DNA of 64,000 nucleotides from Acuticoccus sediminis. GTDB lineage: Bacteria > Pseudomonadota > Alphaproteobacteria > Rhizobiales > Amorphaceae. Made by a program: the position numbers and the translations under genes. Under the pieces are notes generated by a model. It ran no database searches, was not told the origin of the DNA, and worked only from the letters and a program-made list of their open reading frames with translations. This document shows, in pieces, positions 51,728 through 60,682 of this stretch (position 1 is the first letter of the stretch; the number at the start of each line of letters is the position of its first letter). Location of the stretch: assembly GCF_003258595.1 (NCBI RefSeq), contig NZ_QHHQ01000004.1:186001-250000 (forward strand), read 5' to 3'.

Positions 51728-52553
51728 CGTCGTGGGCCCGCCTCGTGAGAAACCGAAAGGTGTGCGCCGCGGGTGAGTGCGGCGCGCCGGAATCGCGGCC
51801 GCCGCCAGGGAGCAGCGCAGGCCGCGGCCGGTGACGTTTCGAGCCGGACAGCCCCGGCCCGGCCCCTGAGGGGTGCGCACCGGCGGAACGGGGCTGCGGA
51901 ACGCGCCACGCAACCGGGGCACCGCGCGCCGAACGAGCCGGGTGCGGCGGCGTTCAGTCTCGCATGCCGTGCCCCGACAGCGGCCCCGCCACCGGGTCGG
52001 TGCGGGCCCTCGCGGCACGGCCGTAATCATTGTTCTGCATCATCTCGGTCTTCGATGAATATTCTCGCGACGACGGGCGAAGGAAACTTAGCTATTTCTT
52101 CTAAAATTGGACGTGATCGGGATCACAACCGCGTATCCAAGGCCTTGATCCCGTGTTTGTGTTCGGCGGTTATCGACCGTGTGCCCGGCAGGTCTCTCGT
52201 CGTCGCCCGCGCGGCGCCGAATTCAGTCCTGACGGCGCCGCTTCGCCGGGACACCCGTCACCGGCCCGGCGCGATACCACCGGGGGATGCGGCGAATATT
52301 CCCAGTTTTGCCACCAAAACATCCCCCGGACGACGCAAACTCTTCAGGCATGAAGGAGCAATACCAGCCTGGGAGTTGGGGATTTCGACGCGGTTCACAA
52401 ATTCTTTCACGAAGTCATAAAAGTTCGCGTGGACTTAAGTGATACGAGTGTGGTTCCGATGCGGCGCAACGGGCAGCGAATTTGTTTCGATTCGTTCGCC
52501 TCAGGCCGTCTCCGACCCGTTTCCGTGGACTTCAACCCGACGAGAGAGACCCC
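51728..52553. other. 826-bp region upstream of the lanthipeptide-like pair; three weak small-ORF candidates
   Basis: No firm gene is seen. Candidate precursor frames: (a) minus, 51954-52043, 29 aa (MMQNNDYGRAARARTDPV...), GAG directly before the ATG; (b) minus, 52258-52410, 50 aa from GTG (MKEFVNRVEIPNSQAG..., one Cys), no clear ribosome site; (c) plus, 52153-52353, 66 aa from GTG, ending DTTGGCGEYSQFCHQNIP.., Cys/Thr-rich tail. The AT-richer 52020-52130 probably holds the promoter of the kinase gene. Confidence 0.35.
52280..52329. repeat. Nested inverted repeat
   Basis: Outer arms CCGGGGGATG (52280-52289) and CATCCCCCGG (52320-52329) are perfect. The loop holds GAATATTC and GTTTTG-CCAC-CAAAAC, a second hairpin. 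It lies between divergent genes where no terminator is expected. Confidence 0.6.
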
Positions 52554-52982
52554 ATGAAGAGTGGAATGCGCACCATCCTCGCGGCCCTGACACTGAGTGT
52601 TCTGGCCGTCAGCGGCGCTGCCAACGCCCAGACGATGGGCTACGCAGACGCCATCGCCATGCTGTCCAAGCAGTGCGGCGGCGACATCTCGAAGTACTGC
52701 AGCAAGGCCGTGCTCGCGAACTTCGAAATCACCGACTGCCTGGTGAAGAACCAGTCGAAGCTGTCCGGCTCCTGCCAGGGTTCGCTCGTCACGGCGGTGC
52801 AGAATATCCAGGCCCGCACGGCCGCCCAGCAGGCCGCCGGCGAGGTCTGCAAGACGGACGCCGCCCGCCTCTGCAAGCTCACCGTCCCCGGCCAGGGCCA
52901 CATCCTGCGCTGCCTCCTGAAGGCCGAGCCGAGCGTCAGCGCCAAGTGCAACGCCGCGATCACGAACGCCGGCTGGCGCTAA
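52554..52982 (+). CDS. Exported cysteine-rich repeat protein
   Basis: 142 aa. Signal peptide (MRTILAALTLSVLAVSGAANAQ) and two Cys-rich modules: KQCGGDISKYCSKAVL..ITDCLVKNQSKLSGSC and EVCKTDAARLCKLTVPGQ..ILRCLLKAEPSVSAKC. This is the CxxD(I/A)xxxC...C pattern of the Cys_rich_FGFR (GLG1-like) repeat found in small periplasmic proteins of alphaproteobacteria. Each module should form two disulfides. Function unknown. GAGAGACC ribosome site; the OmpA-like gene follows after 13 bp. Confidence 0.85.
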   Translation: MKSGMRTILAALTLSVLAVSGAANAQTMGYADAIAMLSKQCGGDISKYCSKAVLANFEITDCLVKNQSKLSGSCQGSLVTAVQNIQARTAAQQAAGEVCKTDAARLCKLTVPGQGHILRCLLKAEPSVSAKCNAAITNAGWR

Positions 52983-52995
52983 GGAATTCGAGACC

Positions 52996-53574
52996 ATGTC
53001 AATGAAAACGATCGCACTTTCCGCTGCCGTCGCGGCCGGCCTCCTGGCGAGCCAGGGTGGCGCCTTCGCGCAGAACCAGCTCACCCGCAACCAGATCGTC
53101 AACAGCCTCTACGAGACGGAAGGCACCGTCGCGCGGCTCGACCCGATCGCCCTCGAGGCGGCTGCGCAGCGCGCCGCGGCGAGCGGCGGCGACAACGCCC
53201 CGGGCCCGCTGTCGGACAAGCTCGCCGGGCTGCCGCAGATCAGCGTCGAGATCAACTTCGACCGCGGCTCCGCCCGTATCCGGCCGGAGAGCTACTACTC
53301 GGTCGGCCTGATCGCGGACGCGCTGCACACGCCGTACCTGATGGGCCAGAAGTTCGTCGTCATCGGCCACACCGACGCGACCGGCGGTCGTGAGCTGAAC
53401 TTCAAGCTCAGCCAGCAGCGCGCCATCGCGGTGATGAAGGCGCTGGTCACCACCTTCAGCGTGCCGACCGAGCAGCTCGTCGCGATCGGCCTCGGCGAGG
53501 AGCAGCTGCAGAACCCCTCGGACCCGTACGGCGCCGAGAACCGCCGCGTGCAGCTCATCAACATCGGTCAATGA
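52996..53574 (+). CDS. OmpA-family peptidoglycan-binding protein
   Basis: 192 aa. Signal peptide (MKTIALSAAVAAGLLASQGGAFA), an Ala-rich spacer, then an OmpA C-terminal domain: VEINFDRGSARIRPES, FVVIGHTDATGGRELNFKLSQQRAIAV and GLGEEQ...ENRRVQL. The key Asp and Arg that hold diaminopimelate are in HTDA and NRRV. There is no beta-barrel and no lipobox, so it is a periplasmic peptidoglycan-binding protein. Probably co-transcribed with the preceding Cys-rich gene. Confidence 0.9.
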   Translation: MSMKTIALSAAVAAGLLASQGGAFAQNQLTRNQIVNSLYETEGTVARLDPIALEAAAQRAAASGGDNAPGPLSDKLAGLPQISVEINFDRGSARIRPESYYSVGLIADALHTPYLMGQKFVVIGHTDATGGRELNFKLSQQRAIAVMKALVTTFSVPTEQLVAIGLGEEQLQNPSDPYGAENRRVQLINIGQ

Positions 53575-53779
53575 CCATCTGGTAAGTTGGCGAGGGTCGC
53601 CGGACGTGCCAATGAATGGGCCGTCCGGCACCGGAATTCGTCTTTCCGATCGGACCCAAAGGAGGGGCTGCGCTCGCTCATCGCCGCCCCGATAACACCA
53701 GTGGTGCGACCTCCGCCGACCCGGCGCCCGGCCGCCCCATGAGCGTTTCCGGCATATTCGAGTTTGGACTTTGCGCATC

Positions 53780-56326
53780 ATGCGAAAGACGATCGCCACC
53801 TTCATCGCGACGGTCATGGCCGTCTCGCCAGCCCTTGCCAGTCCCGCGACCACGACCGCGAACGTCAACATGCGAGCCGGTCCGGGGACGAACTACCAGT
53901 CCCTCGGCACCATCCAGAACGGCACCGCGGTCGACCTTGGGCAGTGCGATTCGTCGGGCACGTGGTGCTCGGTGACGGTCAACGGCCAGAACGGCTACAT
54001 GGCCGGCCAGTACCTCAAGGACGAGTCCGACCCGAACGGCTGGCCCCGCGCGTTCGACACCAGCGACGGCGGCAAGATCGTCCTCTACCAGCCGCAGGTC
54101 ACGGCGTGGGACGACTTCAAGACCATCGAGGCGCTGATCGCCGCCGAGTATTCGAGCGGCCCCAAGACCTCGCCGGTCTTCGGCGTCATCGGCGTCAAGG
54201 GCACGACCCAGGCCGACGATTCCAACGACCAGGTGGTGATCCAGAACCTCACCATCACCCAGCTCAATTTCTCCGCCCTCGACCGGGAGAAGCTCGACGC
54301 GCTCAACGTCGCCGTCGGCCAGCTCCTGCCGACCGGCCCGATCACCGTCTCGCAGCAGCGCATCGCCGCCAGCCTCGCCGGGCAGAAGCGCCTCGCGGAC
54401 GTTGAGGGGCTGAAGTCCGACGCGCCGCCGATCTTCCATTCCGACACGGCGGCGATCCTGGTGCAGACCGACGGCAAGGCGACCTTCGCCCCGGTGCAGA
54501 ACACCAAGGGCCTCAGCTTCGTCGTCAACACCAACTGGGACATCCTGCAGACCGACGACGACAAGGCGCTCTACCTGCGCGACGACAAGTCGTGGCTGAC
54601 GGCCAAGTCGCTCGAGGGCCCGTGGAGCGAGATCGACACCCTCCCCGACACCCTCTCCGCCCTGCCGGCCGACGACGACAACTGGAAGGACGCCCGCGCC
54701 GCGATCCCCGCGACCCCCTTCAAGGACGGCGCGCCCAAGGTCTTCTACTCGGACAAGCCGGCCGAGCTGATCATCTTCGACGGCTCGCCCAAGGCCGAGG
54801 CGGTCCCGGGCACCAACCTCGAATGGATGTCGAACACCCAGTCGGACGTCTTCTTCGACAACGCCAACACGACCTGGTACGTGCTGCTCTCCGGCCGCTG
54901 GTTCAGCGCGACCTCGCTGGACGGTCCCTGGACCTTCGCGACGCCGAACCTGCCGGACGACTTCAGCAAGCTCCCCGCCGACGCACCCTATTACAGCGTC
55001 CGCTATTCGGTCCCCGGCACGTCCGAGAGCGACGAGGCGCGGCTGAAGGCGAGCATCCCGAACACGGCGCGGGTCGAGGTCGGCTCGGTGAAGGCGGACG
55101 TCGCCTACGCCGGCGACCCGCAGTTCAAGCCCATCGAGGGCACCTCGATGCAGTTCGCGACCAACACCAACGCCAGCGTCATCGAGGTCAGCGGCAGGTA
55201 CTTCGTGCTGCAGAACGGCGTCTGGTTCGTGGGCGATTCGCCGTCGGGCCCGTTCGTCGTCGCGACGTCGGTGCCGGACGTGATCTACACGATCCCGCCG
55301 TCGTCACCGGTCTACAACGTCACCTACGTGCGCGTGTACGACACCGAGCCGGGCGCCGTCTGGTTCGGTTACACGATGGGCTACCTGACCGGCTACCTCG
55401 CCTGGGGGACCTACGTCTACGGCACGGGCTGGTACTACCCGCCCTACTGGTACGGCGGCCCGGCCGGCTGGCCCGGCTACTTCCCGCGGCCCGTCACCTA
55501 CGGCATGGGCGCCTACTACAACCCCGCCCGCGGCACCTACGGCCGCTACGGCTACGCCTACGGCCCCTATCGCGGCATCGCCGGCGGCGCGGCGTACAAC
55601 CCGGTGACCGGCCGCTACGTCCGCGGCGGCGGGGTGTCCGGCCCCTACGGCGAGCGCGGCTTCGTCTCCGCCTACAACCCCCGCACCGACACGGGCGCCT
55701 TCGCCCGCGGCGGCCACAACGTCTACGGCTCGTGGGGTTCGGCCGGGATCCGCAGGGGCTCGTCCTGGGCGCACGTCGCCGGCGGCGAGAACGACAACGG
55801 CGCCGGCATGCGCTGGGGCACCTCCGCCGGCAACCACGGCTTCGTGGCCTCCGGCGACAACGGCAACCTCTTCGCCGGGCGTGACGGCAACGTCTACCGC
55901 CACGACGACGACGGCTGGCAGAAGCTCGACGGTCGCGACGGCTGGTCGCCGGTGAACCGTCCGGCGGGCAACGGCCCGCGCCTCGGCAACGGCGCGGACG
56001 GCGGCGCCCGGATCGGCGACGGCGGCCAGAACCGCCTCGGCGACGGTGGGCAGAACCGGGGCGGCGAGCGACTCGGCAACGGGCCGGCGAGCGTCGCCTC
56101 CCGCCCCCGCGAGGAGCGGCCCAACGTGAACCTGCCCCAGCACCTCGATGGCGACCTGCGCGGCCGCGAGATGGGCAACCTCGGCGCGATGCGCAGCCGC
56201 GATTTCGGCGGCGGTGGCGGCTTCGGCGGCGGTGGCCGCGAGTTCCGCGGCGGCGGCGGTGGTGAATTCCGCGGCGGCGGCGGGTTCCGTGGCGGCGGTG
56301 GCGGCTTCGGCGGCCGGCGCCGCTAG
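53780..56326 (+). CDS. Large exported SH3b protein with repeated W-rich modules and Gly-rich tail
   Basis: 848 aa. Signal peptide, then a bacterial SH3 domain (about 25-75: TTTANVNMRAGPGTNYQSLG). Three related modules follow, each around a W[LF]xAxSLxGPWxxAxxLP motif (KSWLTAKSLEGPW, GRWFSATSLDGPW, GVWFVGDSPSGPF), in about residues 215-515. A Tyr/Gly/Trp-rich part (YGTGWYYPPYWYGGPAGWPG) near 545-640 is next, then DGG-NRL repeats, and the end is RGGG/FGGG-rich. It is likely cell-envelope bound. Start ATG 53780; TTG 53771 is possible. Similar unannotated proteins occur in other alphaproteobacteria. Confidence 0.8.
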   Translation: MRKTIATFIATVMAVSPALASPATTTANVNMRAGPGTNYQSLGTIQNGTAVDLGQCDSSGTWCSVTVNGQNGYMAGQYLKDESDPNGWPRAFDTSDGGKIVLYQPQVTAWDDFKTIEALIAAEYSSGPKTSPVFGVIGVKGTTQADDSNDQVVIQNLTITQLNFSALDREKLDALNVAVGQLLPTGPITVSQQRIAASLAGQKRLADVEGLKSDAPPIFHSDTAAILVQTDGKATFAPVQNTKGLSFVVNTNWDILQTDDDKALYLRDDKSWLTAKSLEGPWSEIDTLPDTLSALPADDDNWKDARAAIPATPFKDGAPKVFYSDKPAELIIFDGSPKAEAVPGTNLEWMSNTQSDVFFDNANTTWYVLLSGRWFSATSLDGPWTFATPNLPDDFSKLPADAPYYSVRYSVPGTSESDEARLKASIPNTARVEVGSVKADVAYAGDPQFKPIEGTSMQFATNTNASVIEVSGRYFVLQNGVWFVGDSPSGPFVVATSVPDVIYTIPPSSPVYNVTYVRVYDTEPGAVWFGYTMGYLTGYLAWGTYVYGTGWYYPPYWYGGPAGWPGYFPRPVTYGMGAYYNPARGTYGRYGYAYGPYRGIAGGAAYNPVTGRYVRGGGVSGPYGERGFVSAYNPRTDTGAFARGGHNVYGSWGSAGIRRGSSWAHVAGGENDNGAGMRWGTSAGNHGFVASGDNGNLFAGRDGNVYRHDDDGWQKLDGRDGWSPVNRPAGNGPRLGNGADGGARIGDGGQNRLGDGGQNRGGERLGNGPASVASRPREERPNVNLPQHLDGDLRGREMGNLGAMRSRDFGGGGGFGGGGREFRGGGGGEFRGGGGFRGGGGGFGGRRR

Positions 56327-56422
56327 GGCTCCGCTGCGGGCCGCGCCGCAGCGGCCCGGCGGTCCGCCATGGGGACCGGACCGGTCCCGCCCGGGCGTCG
56401 ACCCCGGGGTCCTGAAAACAGC

Positions 56423-56452
56423 GCGGCGCCGCCTTGTCCGAGGCGGCGCCGC
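56423..56452. terminator. Perfect 12-bp stem-loop between convergent genes
   Basis: GCGGCGCCGCCT and AGGCGGCGCCGC with a 6-nt loop; GAAAACA precedes it, giving a T-rich run for the minus-strand formamidase gene. Confidence 0.65.
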
Positions 56453-56485
56453 TTCGCTATCCGGATATCGCCGGCGCGGCGCTGG

Positions 56486-57424
56486 TCAGAGCGCGGCCTT
56501 GGGCATCATCATGTGGCAGCCCTTCTCGCCGTCGACCGTCTGCGTCACGCGCAGGTCCGCCTGCAGCGAGCAGAGCATGTACGCCTCCTCCCGGCTGAGG
56601 TTGGTCCGCGCGCAGACGTGCAGGATCATCTGCCGCAGCGCGATCCGGGCCGCCTCGTCGAGGTCCTCGTTGAGGCCGATGCTGATGAGGTGCGACGCGT
56701 TCTCGGCGAAGGGGTAGGTATAGGACAGGTCCTTGCGCACCGTCAGGCGGAAGTTGCCCGTCAGCCCCGTCTCCAGCGCGGTGATGCACACCTCGCCGTC
56801 ACCCTGCACCGCGTGCCCGTCCCCGGCGGAGAAGAGCGCGCCCTCGGTGAAGACGGGGAGATAGAGCGTCGTGCCGGCGCCGAGCTCCTTGTTGTCCATG
56901 TTCCCGCCGAACTTGCGCGGCTGCATGCTGGGGATGCGGCCCCAGTGCGGCGGCGGCGCGACCGCCATGATGCCGAAGAAGGGCGCCAGCGGGATCTCGG
57001 TCCCCCAGGGCAGCCGGGCCGTGCCCTTCGCCGCGTCGATGGACGGGTGGATCCGAGTCACGGCGTCGAATTCGTCCGGCAGCGTGCCCTTCAGCGGCAC
57101 GATCTGCACGAACCCCCATCGGTCGTGAACGGTAACGTCGAGGATGTCGATCTGGAGCACGTCCCCCGGCTCGGCGGTCTCGACGAAGACCGGGCCGGTC
57201 AGGAGGTGGGTCGTCCCGTCGCGCACGCAGGTCTGGAGCGCGGCGAGGTGGCCGGGCTGGACGAGGCTCCGGTCCTCCGGCAGCGCGTCGGGTCCGCCGG
57301 CCGCCCAGCTCGTCAGTTCGACGGTGTCACCGGAGGCGACGGTCAGCACCGGCGACAGGGCCGCGTCGTGGTGACCCCAATGGATGTTCTCCGGCAGGGC
57401 CGGCAGCGTGTGATGGCGGGACAT
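56486..57424 (-). CDS. Acetamidase/formamidase family amidase
   Basis: 312 aa of the FmdA_AmdA family, which releases ammonia from formamide or acetamide. Seen: the N-terminal ENIHWGHHDAALSPVLTV, GDVLQIDILDV, PWGTEIPLAPFFGIMAVAPPP (in part FFGIMAVAP), GGNMDNKELGAGTTLYLPV with the metal-binding region, and the HAVQGDGEVC motif. The C-terminal region is typical. Soluble, single gene. It may supply ammonium from short amides or act in N-formyl compound turnover; the substrate is not predictable. Confidence 0.92.
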   Translation of the reverse strand: MSRHHTLPALPENIHWGHHDAALSPVLTVASGDTVELTSWAAGGPDALPEDRSLVQPGHLAALQTCVRDGTTHLLTGPVFVETAEPGDVLQIDILDVTVHDRWGFVQIVPLKGTLPDEFDAVTRIHPSIDAAKGTARLPWGTEIPLAPFFGIMAVAPPPHWGRIPSMQPRKFGGNMDNKELGAGTTLYLPVFTEGALFSAGDGHAVQGDGEVCITALETGLTGNFRLTVRKDLSYTYPFAENASHLISIGLNEDLDEAARIALRQMILHVCARTNLSREEAYMLCSLQADLRVTQTVDGEKGCHMMMPKAAL

Positions 57425-57554
57425 CGGTTCTCCCTAGCAAAGTCCATCCCATGCTAGCGCGATCGGCGGCCGCTGTTGTTTGACCCGGTTGTAAAATTTT
57501 GCCGCGCGGATCCGGCACATGGATTGCCGGCGGGCGATGTGAACGCGAGGCCGT

Positions 57555-58286
57555 TCAGGTCACCGCTTCGTGGGCGCGCAGGATCTGTCCGTGGATCCAT
57601 CCCGCCTTCTCGGAGGCGAGGAACTTGACGAGGCCGACGATGTCGTCCGCCGGGTAGCAGTGGCGATAGGCCCGGTCGTTGGAGCCCCGCCACAGGATCC
57701 CACCGCGCCGGTCGACATGCGAATCGCATTCGGCCGAGCCGGGGGCGACGGCGACGGCGTTCACCGTGATGCCCTTCGGCCCGAGCTCCTTGGCGAGGAC
57801 GCGGGTGATCGCCTCCACGGCGCCCTTTGTGGCGTTGTAGCTCGAATAGCCCGGCATGTTCAGCGACAGCTCGCTGCTGGAGACGTTGACGATGCGGCCG
57901 CCCTGCTTCATCCGCCGCGCGGCTTCGCGCATGGTGTGGAAGCTGCCGTAGAGATTGACGGCGAGCACCATCTCGAACATCTCGTCGCTCACCTCGGCGA
58001 GCGGCGCCTCCTGGAGGATTCCGGCGCAGTTGACAAGGATGTCGACCGACCCGAACCGCGCTTCCGCGAGGTCGAAGAGATCCGGCGCGGCGCGGCTGTC
58101 AGCGACGTTGGCCTCGACGGCGAAGGCCTCACCCCCGGCCGCCTCGATGTCCGACACCACGCCCGCCGCAGCCTGTTCCCCACCGCGGTAGTGAACGAGG
58201 ACGCGGATACCATCGTACCCGAAGCGACGGGCTATGGCGGCTCCGATACCGCTGGAACCGCCGGTAATCAGTGCCGTGCGCCGCAT
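57555..58286 (-). CDS. SDR-family oxidoreductase (FabG-like)
   Basis: 243 aa classical short-chain dehydrogenase. NADP site TGGSSGIGAAIA, NAG region VNCAGILQE, catalytic Ser in VSSSELS and YxxxK in SSYNATKGA. The substrate loop (ECDSHVDRRGGILWRGSND) is longer and more unusual than in FabG, suggesting a different substrate. ATG 58286 has a GGAGGCAACC site. Divergent from the acyl-CoA ligase. Confidence 0.9.
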   Translation of the reverse strand: MRRTALITGGSSGIGAAIARRFGYDGIRVLVHYRGGEQAAAGVVSDIEAAGGEAFAVEANVADSRAAPDLFDLAEARFGSVDILVNCAGILQEAPLAEVSDEMFEMVLAVNLYGSFHTMREAARRMKQGGRIVNVSSSELSLNMPGYSSYNATKGAVEAITRVLAKELGPKGITVNAVAVAPGSAECDSHVDRRGGILWRGSNDRAYRHCYPADDIVGLVKFLASEKAGWIHGQILRAHEAVT

Positions 58287-58709
58287 GGTTGCCTCCACAA
58301 TAGGTATTATAAACCACGAACGACACCAACGGTCTACAGGTCATCCACCTTTCATACGATATTATGCAACCACACTGATGAACCAAAGCAAATGGGTAGT
58401 TCTGCCAACAGAACACATTCTTTTGAAGAAGACGTTATAAAGAATCGTTATAGGCACAAAACTCCGCCACATAGTCAACATTTTGGCTTGAAAATGGCGG
58501 GTGGGATCTTCGTCTGCGTCGATTCCGAAGCCTTTCAGACCTCCGGTCCTTTTCCAATACGACCGGGCGGCCGCGAACGTCCCAGAGGATGTGTCGCTAT
58601 CATGACGGGTCGGGCGATGTGAACCATCGTTTCACCATGCGATTGCCAAAGTCCCCGTTCAGGCGGCACGGTGTGGGCCACCTGCCCCGCCGTGACACGG
58701 ACACCGACC
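58287..58709. other. AT-rich divergent intergenic region with one weak ORF
   Basis: 423 bp between the SDR and ligase genes. The portion 58290-58520 is strikingly A/T-rich for this genome and should contain both promoters. One frame, 58392-58622 + (76 aa, MGSSANRTHSFEEDV...), has foreign-looking composition, no ribosome site and no family; I do not call it a gene. Confidence 0.45.
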
Positions 58710-60329
58710 ATGCCGACCGACAGCGTCTCGCCGTCTTCCATCCCATCCCCGTCCCAATGCGTCCTGCGCGAGATGCTCAGCGTTGCCGCCGACACCCACC
58801 CAGACCGCGACTGCGTGCGCTTCTGGCGCAGCGAGACGTGGACCTACCGCGAGACGCGCGAGCGCGTCTCGCGGCGGGCCGCGGCGCTTGCCGCCGCAGG
58901 CGTCGCCCAGGGCGATCATGTCCTCACCTTCATGAACAACGGGCCGGAGCTGCTCGTTACCTGGTGGGCCATAAACTGGCTCGGCGCGGTCTACGTTCCC
59001 GTCAATACCGCCGCGCGCGGCCGTCCGCTGTCGCATATCCTCACCAACGCCGATGCCAGGGTGATGGTGTCCCACCCGGGCGCCGTCGCGCGGCTCGAGG
59101 GGCTCGACCTCGGCTCGCTGGAGACCGTCCTCGTCCCGCCCTCGTTCGGGGGCGACGCCGGCACCGTGCCGGGCCTCACCGTCCGCCCGCTGGTCGACCC
59201 GGGCGGCGATCCCGGCGAGGTGCCGCTCGCCCGCCCCATCGCGCCCTGGGACACGCAGGCGATCATGTACACCTCGGGCACGACCGGTAACGCGAAGGGC
59301 GTCCTCTTCTCCTACGTCCAGCACTGGACGATGGGGCCGGAGGCGATGCACGACATCACCGCGGACGACGTGTGCATGATCTGCGGCCCGATCTTCCATT
59401 GCGGCTCGACGCTCTACGTCAACACGATGCTCGCCCGCGCCGGGACGATGGCGATGGTGCCCGAATTCCGCACCGGCGACTTCTGGGACGCCGTGCGCGA
59501 GACCGGCTCGACCGTCGTCCTGCTGCTCGGCGTGATGGCGAGCTTCCTCCTGAAGGCGCCCGCGACCCCGGCCGACAGGGACCACCCGCTGAAGAAGGCC
59601 TTCATCGTCCCGTTCGGCGAGGACGCGCCGCGCTTCCGCGACCGGTTCGGCGTCGCGCTCCACACCGTCTTCAACATGACCGAGATCTCGAGCCCGCTCG
59701 TGGCCGGGCCGGGCATCGAGACGCCTGGCCTTGCCGGCCTCCCCCGCCCGCCGTTCGAGCTGCGTATCGCCGACGCGAACGACATCCCCCTTCCCGACGG
59801 CACCGTGGGCGAGCTTCTGGTGCGTTCGCACCGCCCCTGGGCGCTGTTCTCGGGGTACTACCGGAACCCCGAGGCGACGGCCGCCGCGCTGCGGAACGGG
59901 TGGTTCCACACCGGCGACGCCTTCCGCCGCGAGGCCGACGGCCGCTTCTACTTCGTCGACCGGCTGAAGGACGTGATCCGCCGGCGCGGCGAGAACATTT
60001 CCTCGTTCGAGCTGGAGAGCGAGATCCTGACGCATCCGGACGTGCAGGAGGCGGTCGCCGTCGCGGTGCCCAGCGAAGTCACCGAGGACGAGGTGCTCGC
60101 CATCGTCGTCGCGGTGCCGGGCGCGAGCGTCGACCCGGCCGGGCTGATCGCCCACCTCGCCGAGCGGCTTCCGCACCACATGGTGCCGCGCTATGTGCGG
60201 GTGGTGGACGCGCTGCCGAAGACCGCGTCCGGCAAGCTGCAGAAGCACGAGCTACGGAGCGACGGCGTCACCCCGGACACCTTCGACCGCGAAGCTGCGG
60301 GCATCCGGATCCGCCGCGCCAGGCTCTGA
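58710..60329 (+). CDS. AMP-dependent acyl-CoA synthetase/ligase
   Basis: 539 aa ANL-superfamily enzyme activating a carboxylate to acyl-AMP and then acyl-CoA. A3 core YTSGTTGNAKGV, aromatic substrate-pocket region CGPIFHCGSTLY, A5-like FNMTEISSP, A8 DRLKDVIRRRGENISSFELE, and the catalytic Lys in KTASGKLQKHEL. The layout resembles CaiC-type 'ATP-dependent acyl-CoA ligases'. ATG 58710 is chosen; a longer frame starts at 58671. Divergent from an SDR; substrate unknown. Confidence 0.92.
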   Translation: MPTDSVSPSSIPSPSQCVLREMLSVAADTHPDRDCVRFWRSETWTYRETRERVSRRAAALAAAGVAQGDHVLTFMNNGPELLVTWWAINWLGAVYVPVNTAARGRPLSHILTNADARVMVSHPGAVARLEGLDLGSLETVLVPPSFGGDAGTVPGLTVRPLVDPGGDPGEVPLARPIAPWDTQAIMYTSGTTGNAKGVLFSYVQHWTMGPEAMHDITADDVCMICGPIFHCGSTLYVNTMLARAGTMAMVPEFRTGDFWDAVRETGSTVVLLLGVMASFLLKAPATPADRDHPLKKAFIVPFGEDAPRFRDRFGVALHTVFNMTEISSPLVAGPGIETPGLAGLPRPPFELRIADANDIPLPDGTVGELLVRSHRPWALFSGYYRNPEATAAALRNGWFHTGDAFRREADGRFYFVDRLKDVIRRRGENISSFELESEILTHPDVQEAVAVAVPSEVTEDEVLAIVVAVPGASVDPAGLIAHLAERLPHHMVPRYVRVVDALPKTASGKLQKHELRSDGVTPDTFDREAAGIRIRRARL

Positions 60330-60682
60330 GTGCGCGCATCGCAGGGGCCGGACGGTGGCAAGGCCTGCCGTCCGCCCCGCACTGGCGTCAGACAGCAAGG
60401 TGCCGCGGTATCGGGTTCGACCGATCGCGGATGGGCGGGGGCCCGCCGCCGGCGCCGGTGGAACGCACCAATACTGCGACCATACCATGGTATATTTATC
60501 CTACACGGACATACATTGTTTTGAACGCACGTAGAATGGGATCGGCGCCCTGTTCGGTGAACCTTAAGGGGGCCTGATCCCGCGTGTCGCGGCGACGCCG
60601 GACGGACCCCAGGTCCGCCGACCGTCGCCAGGCGACGAGCGCGGTGGACGGCCCAGTTGGCACAACCCATGAGGGCCCGACG
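60330..60682. other. Promoter region upstream of the AraC gene
   Basis: 353 bp. A perfect 12-bp palindrome ATACCATGGTAT lies at 60482-60493 inside an AT-rich run that looks like a promoter. No gene is supported. Confidence 0.45.

Noticed and set aside
52554-52982. Cys-rich exported protein considered as the RiPP precursor
   Set aside because: It has a Sec signal peptide and two GLG1-type Cys modules, faces away from the enzyme pair and forms a unit with the OmpA-like gene.
58392-58622. 76-aa AT-rich frame in the SDR/ligase intergenic region
   Set aside because: No ribosome site and no family. The sequence is better explained as a divergent promoter region.
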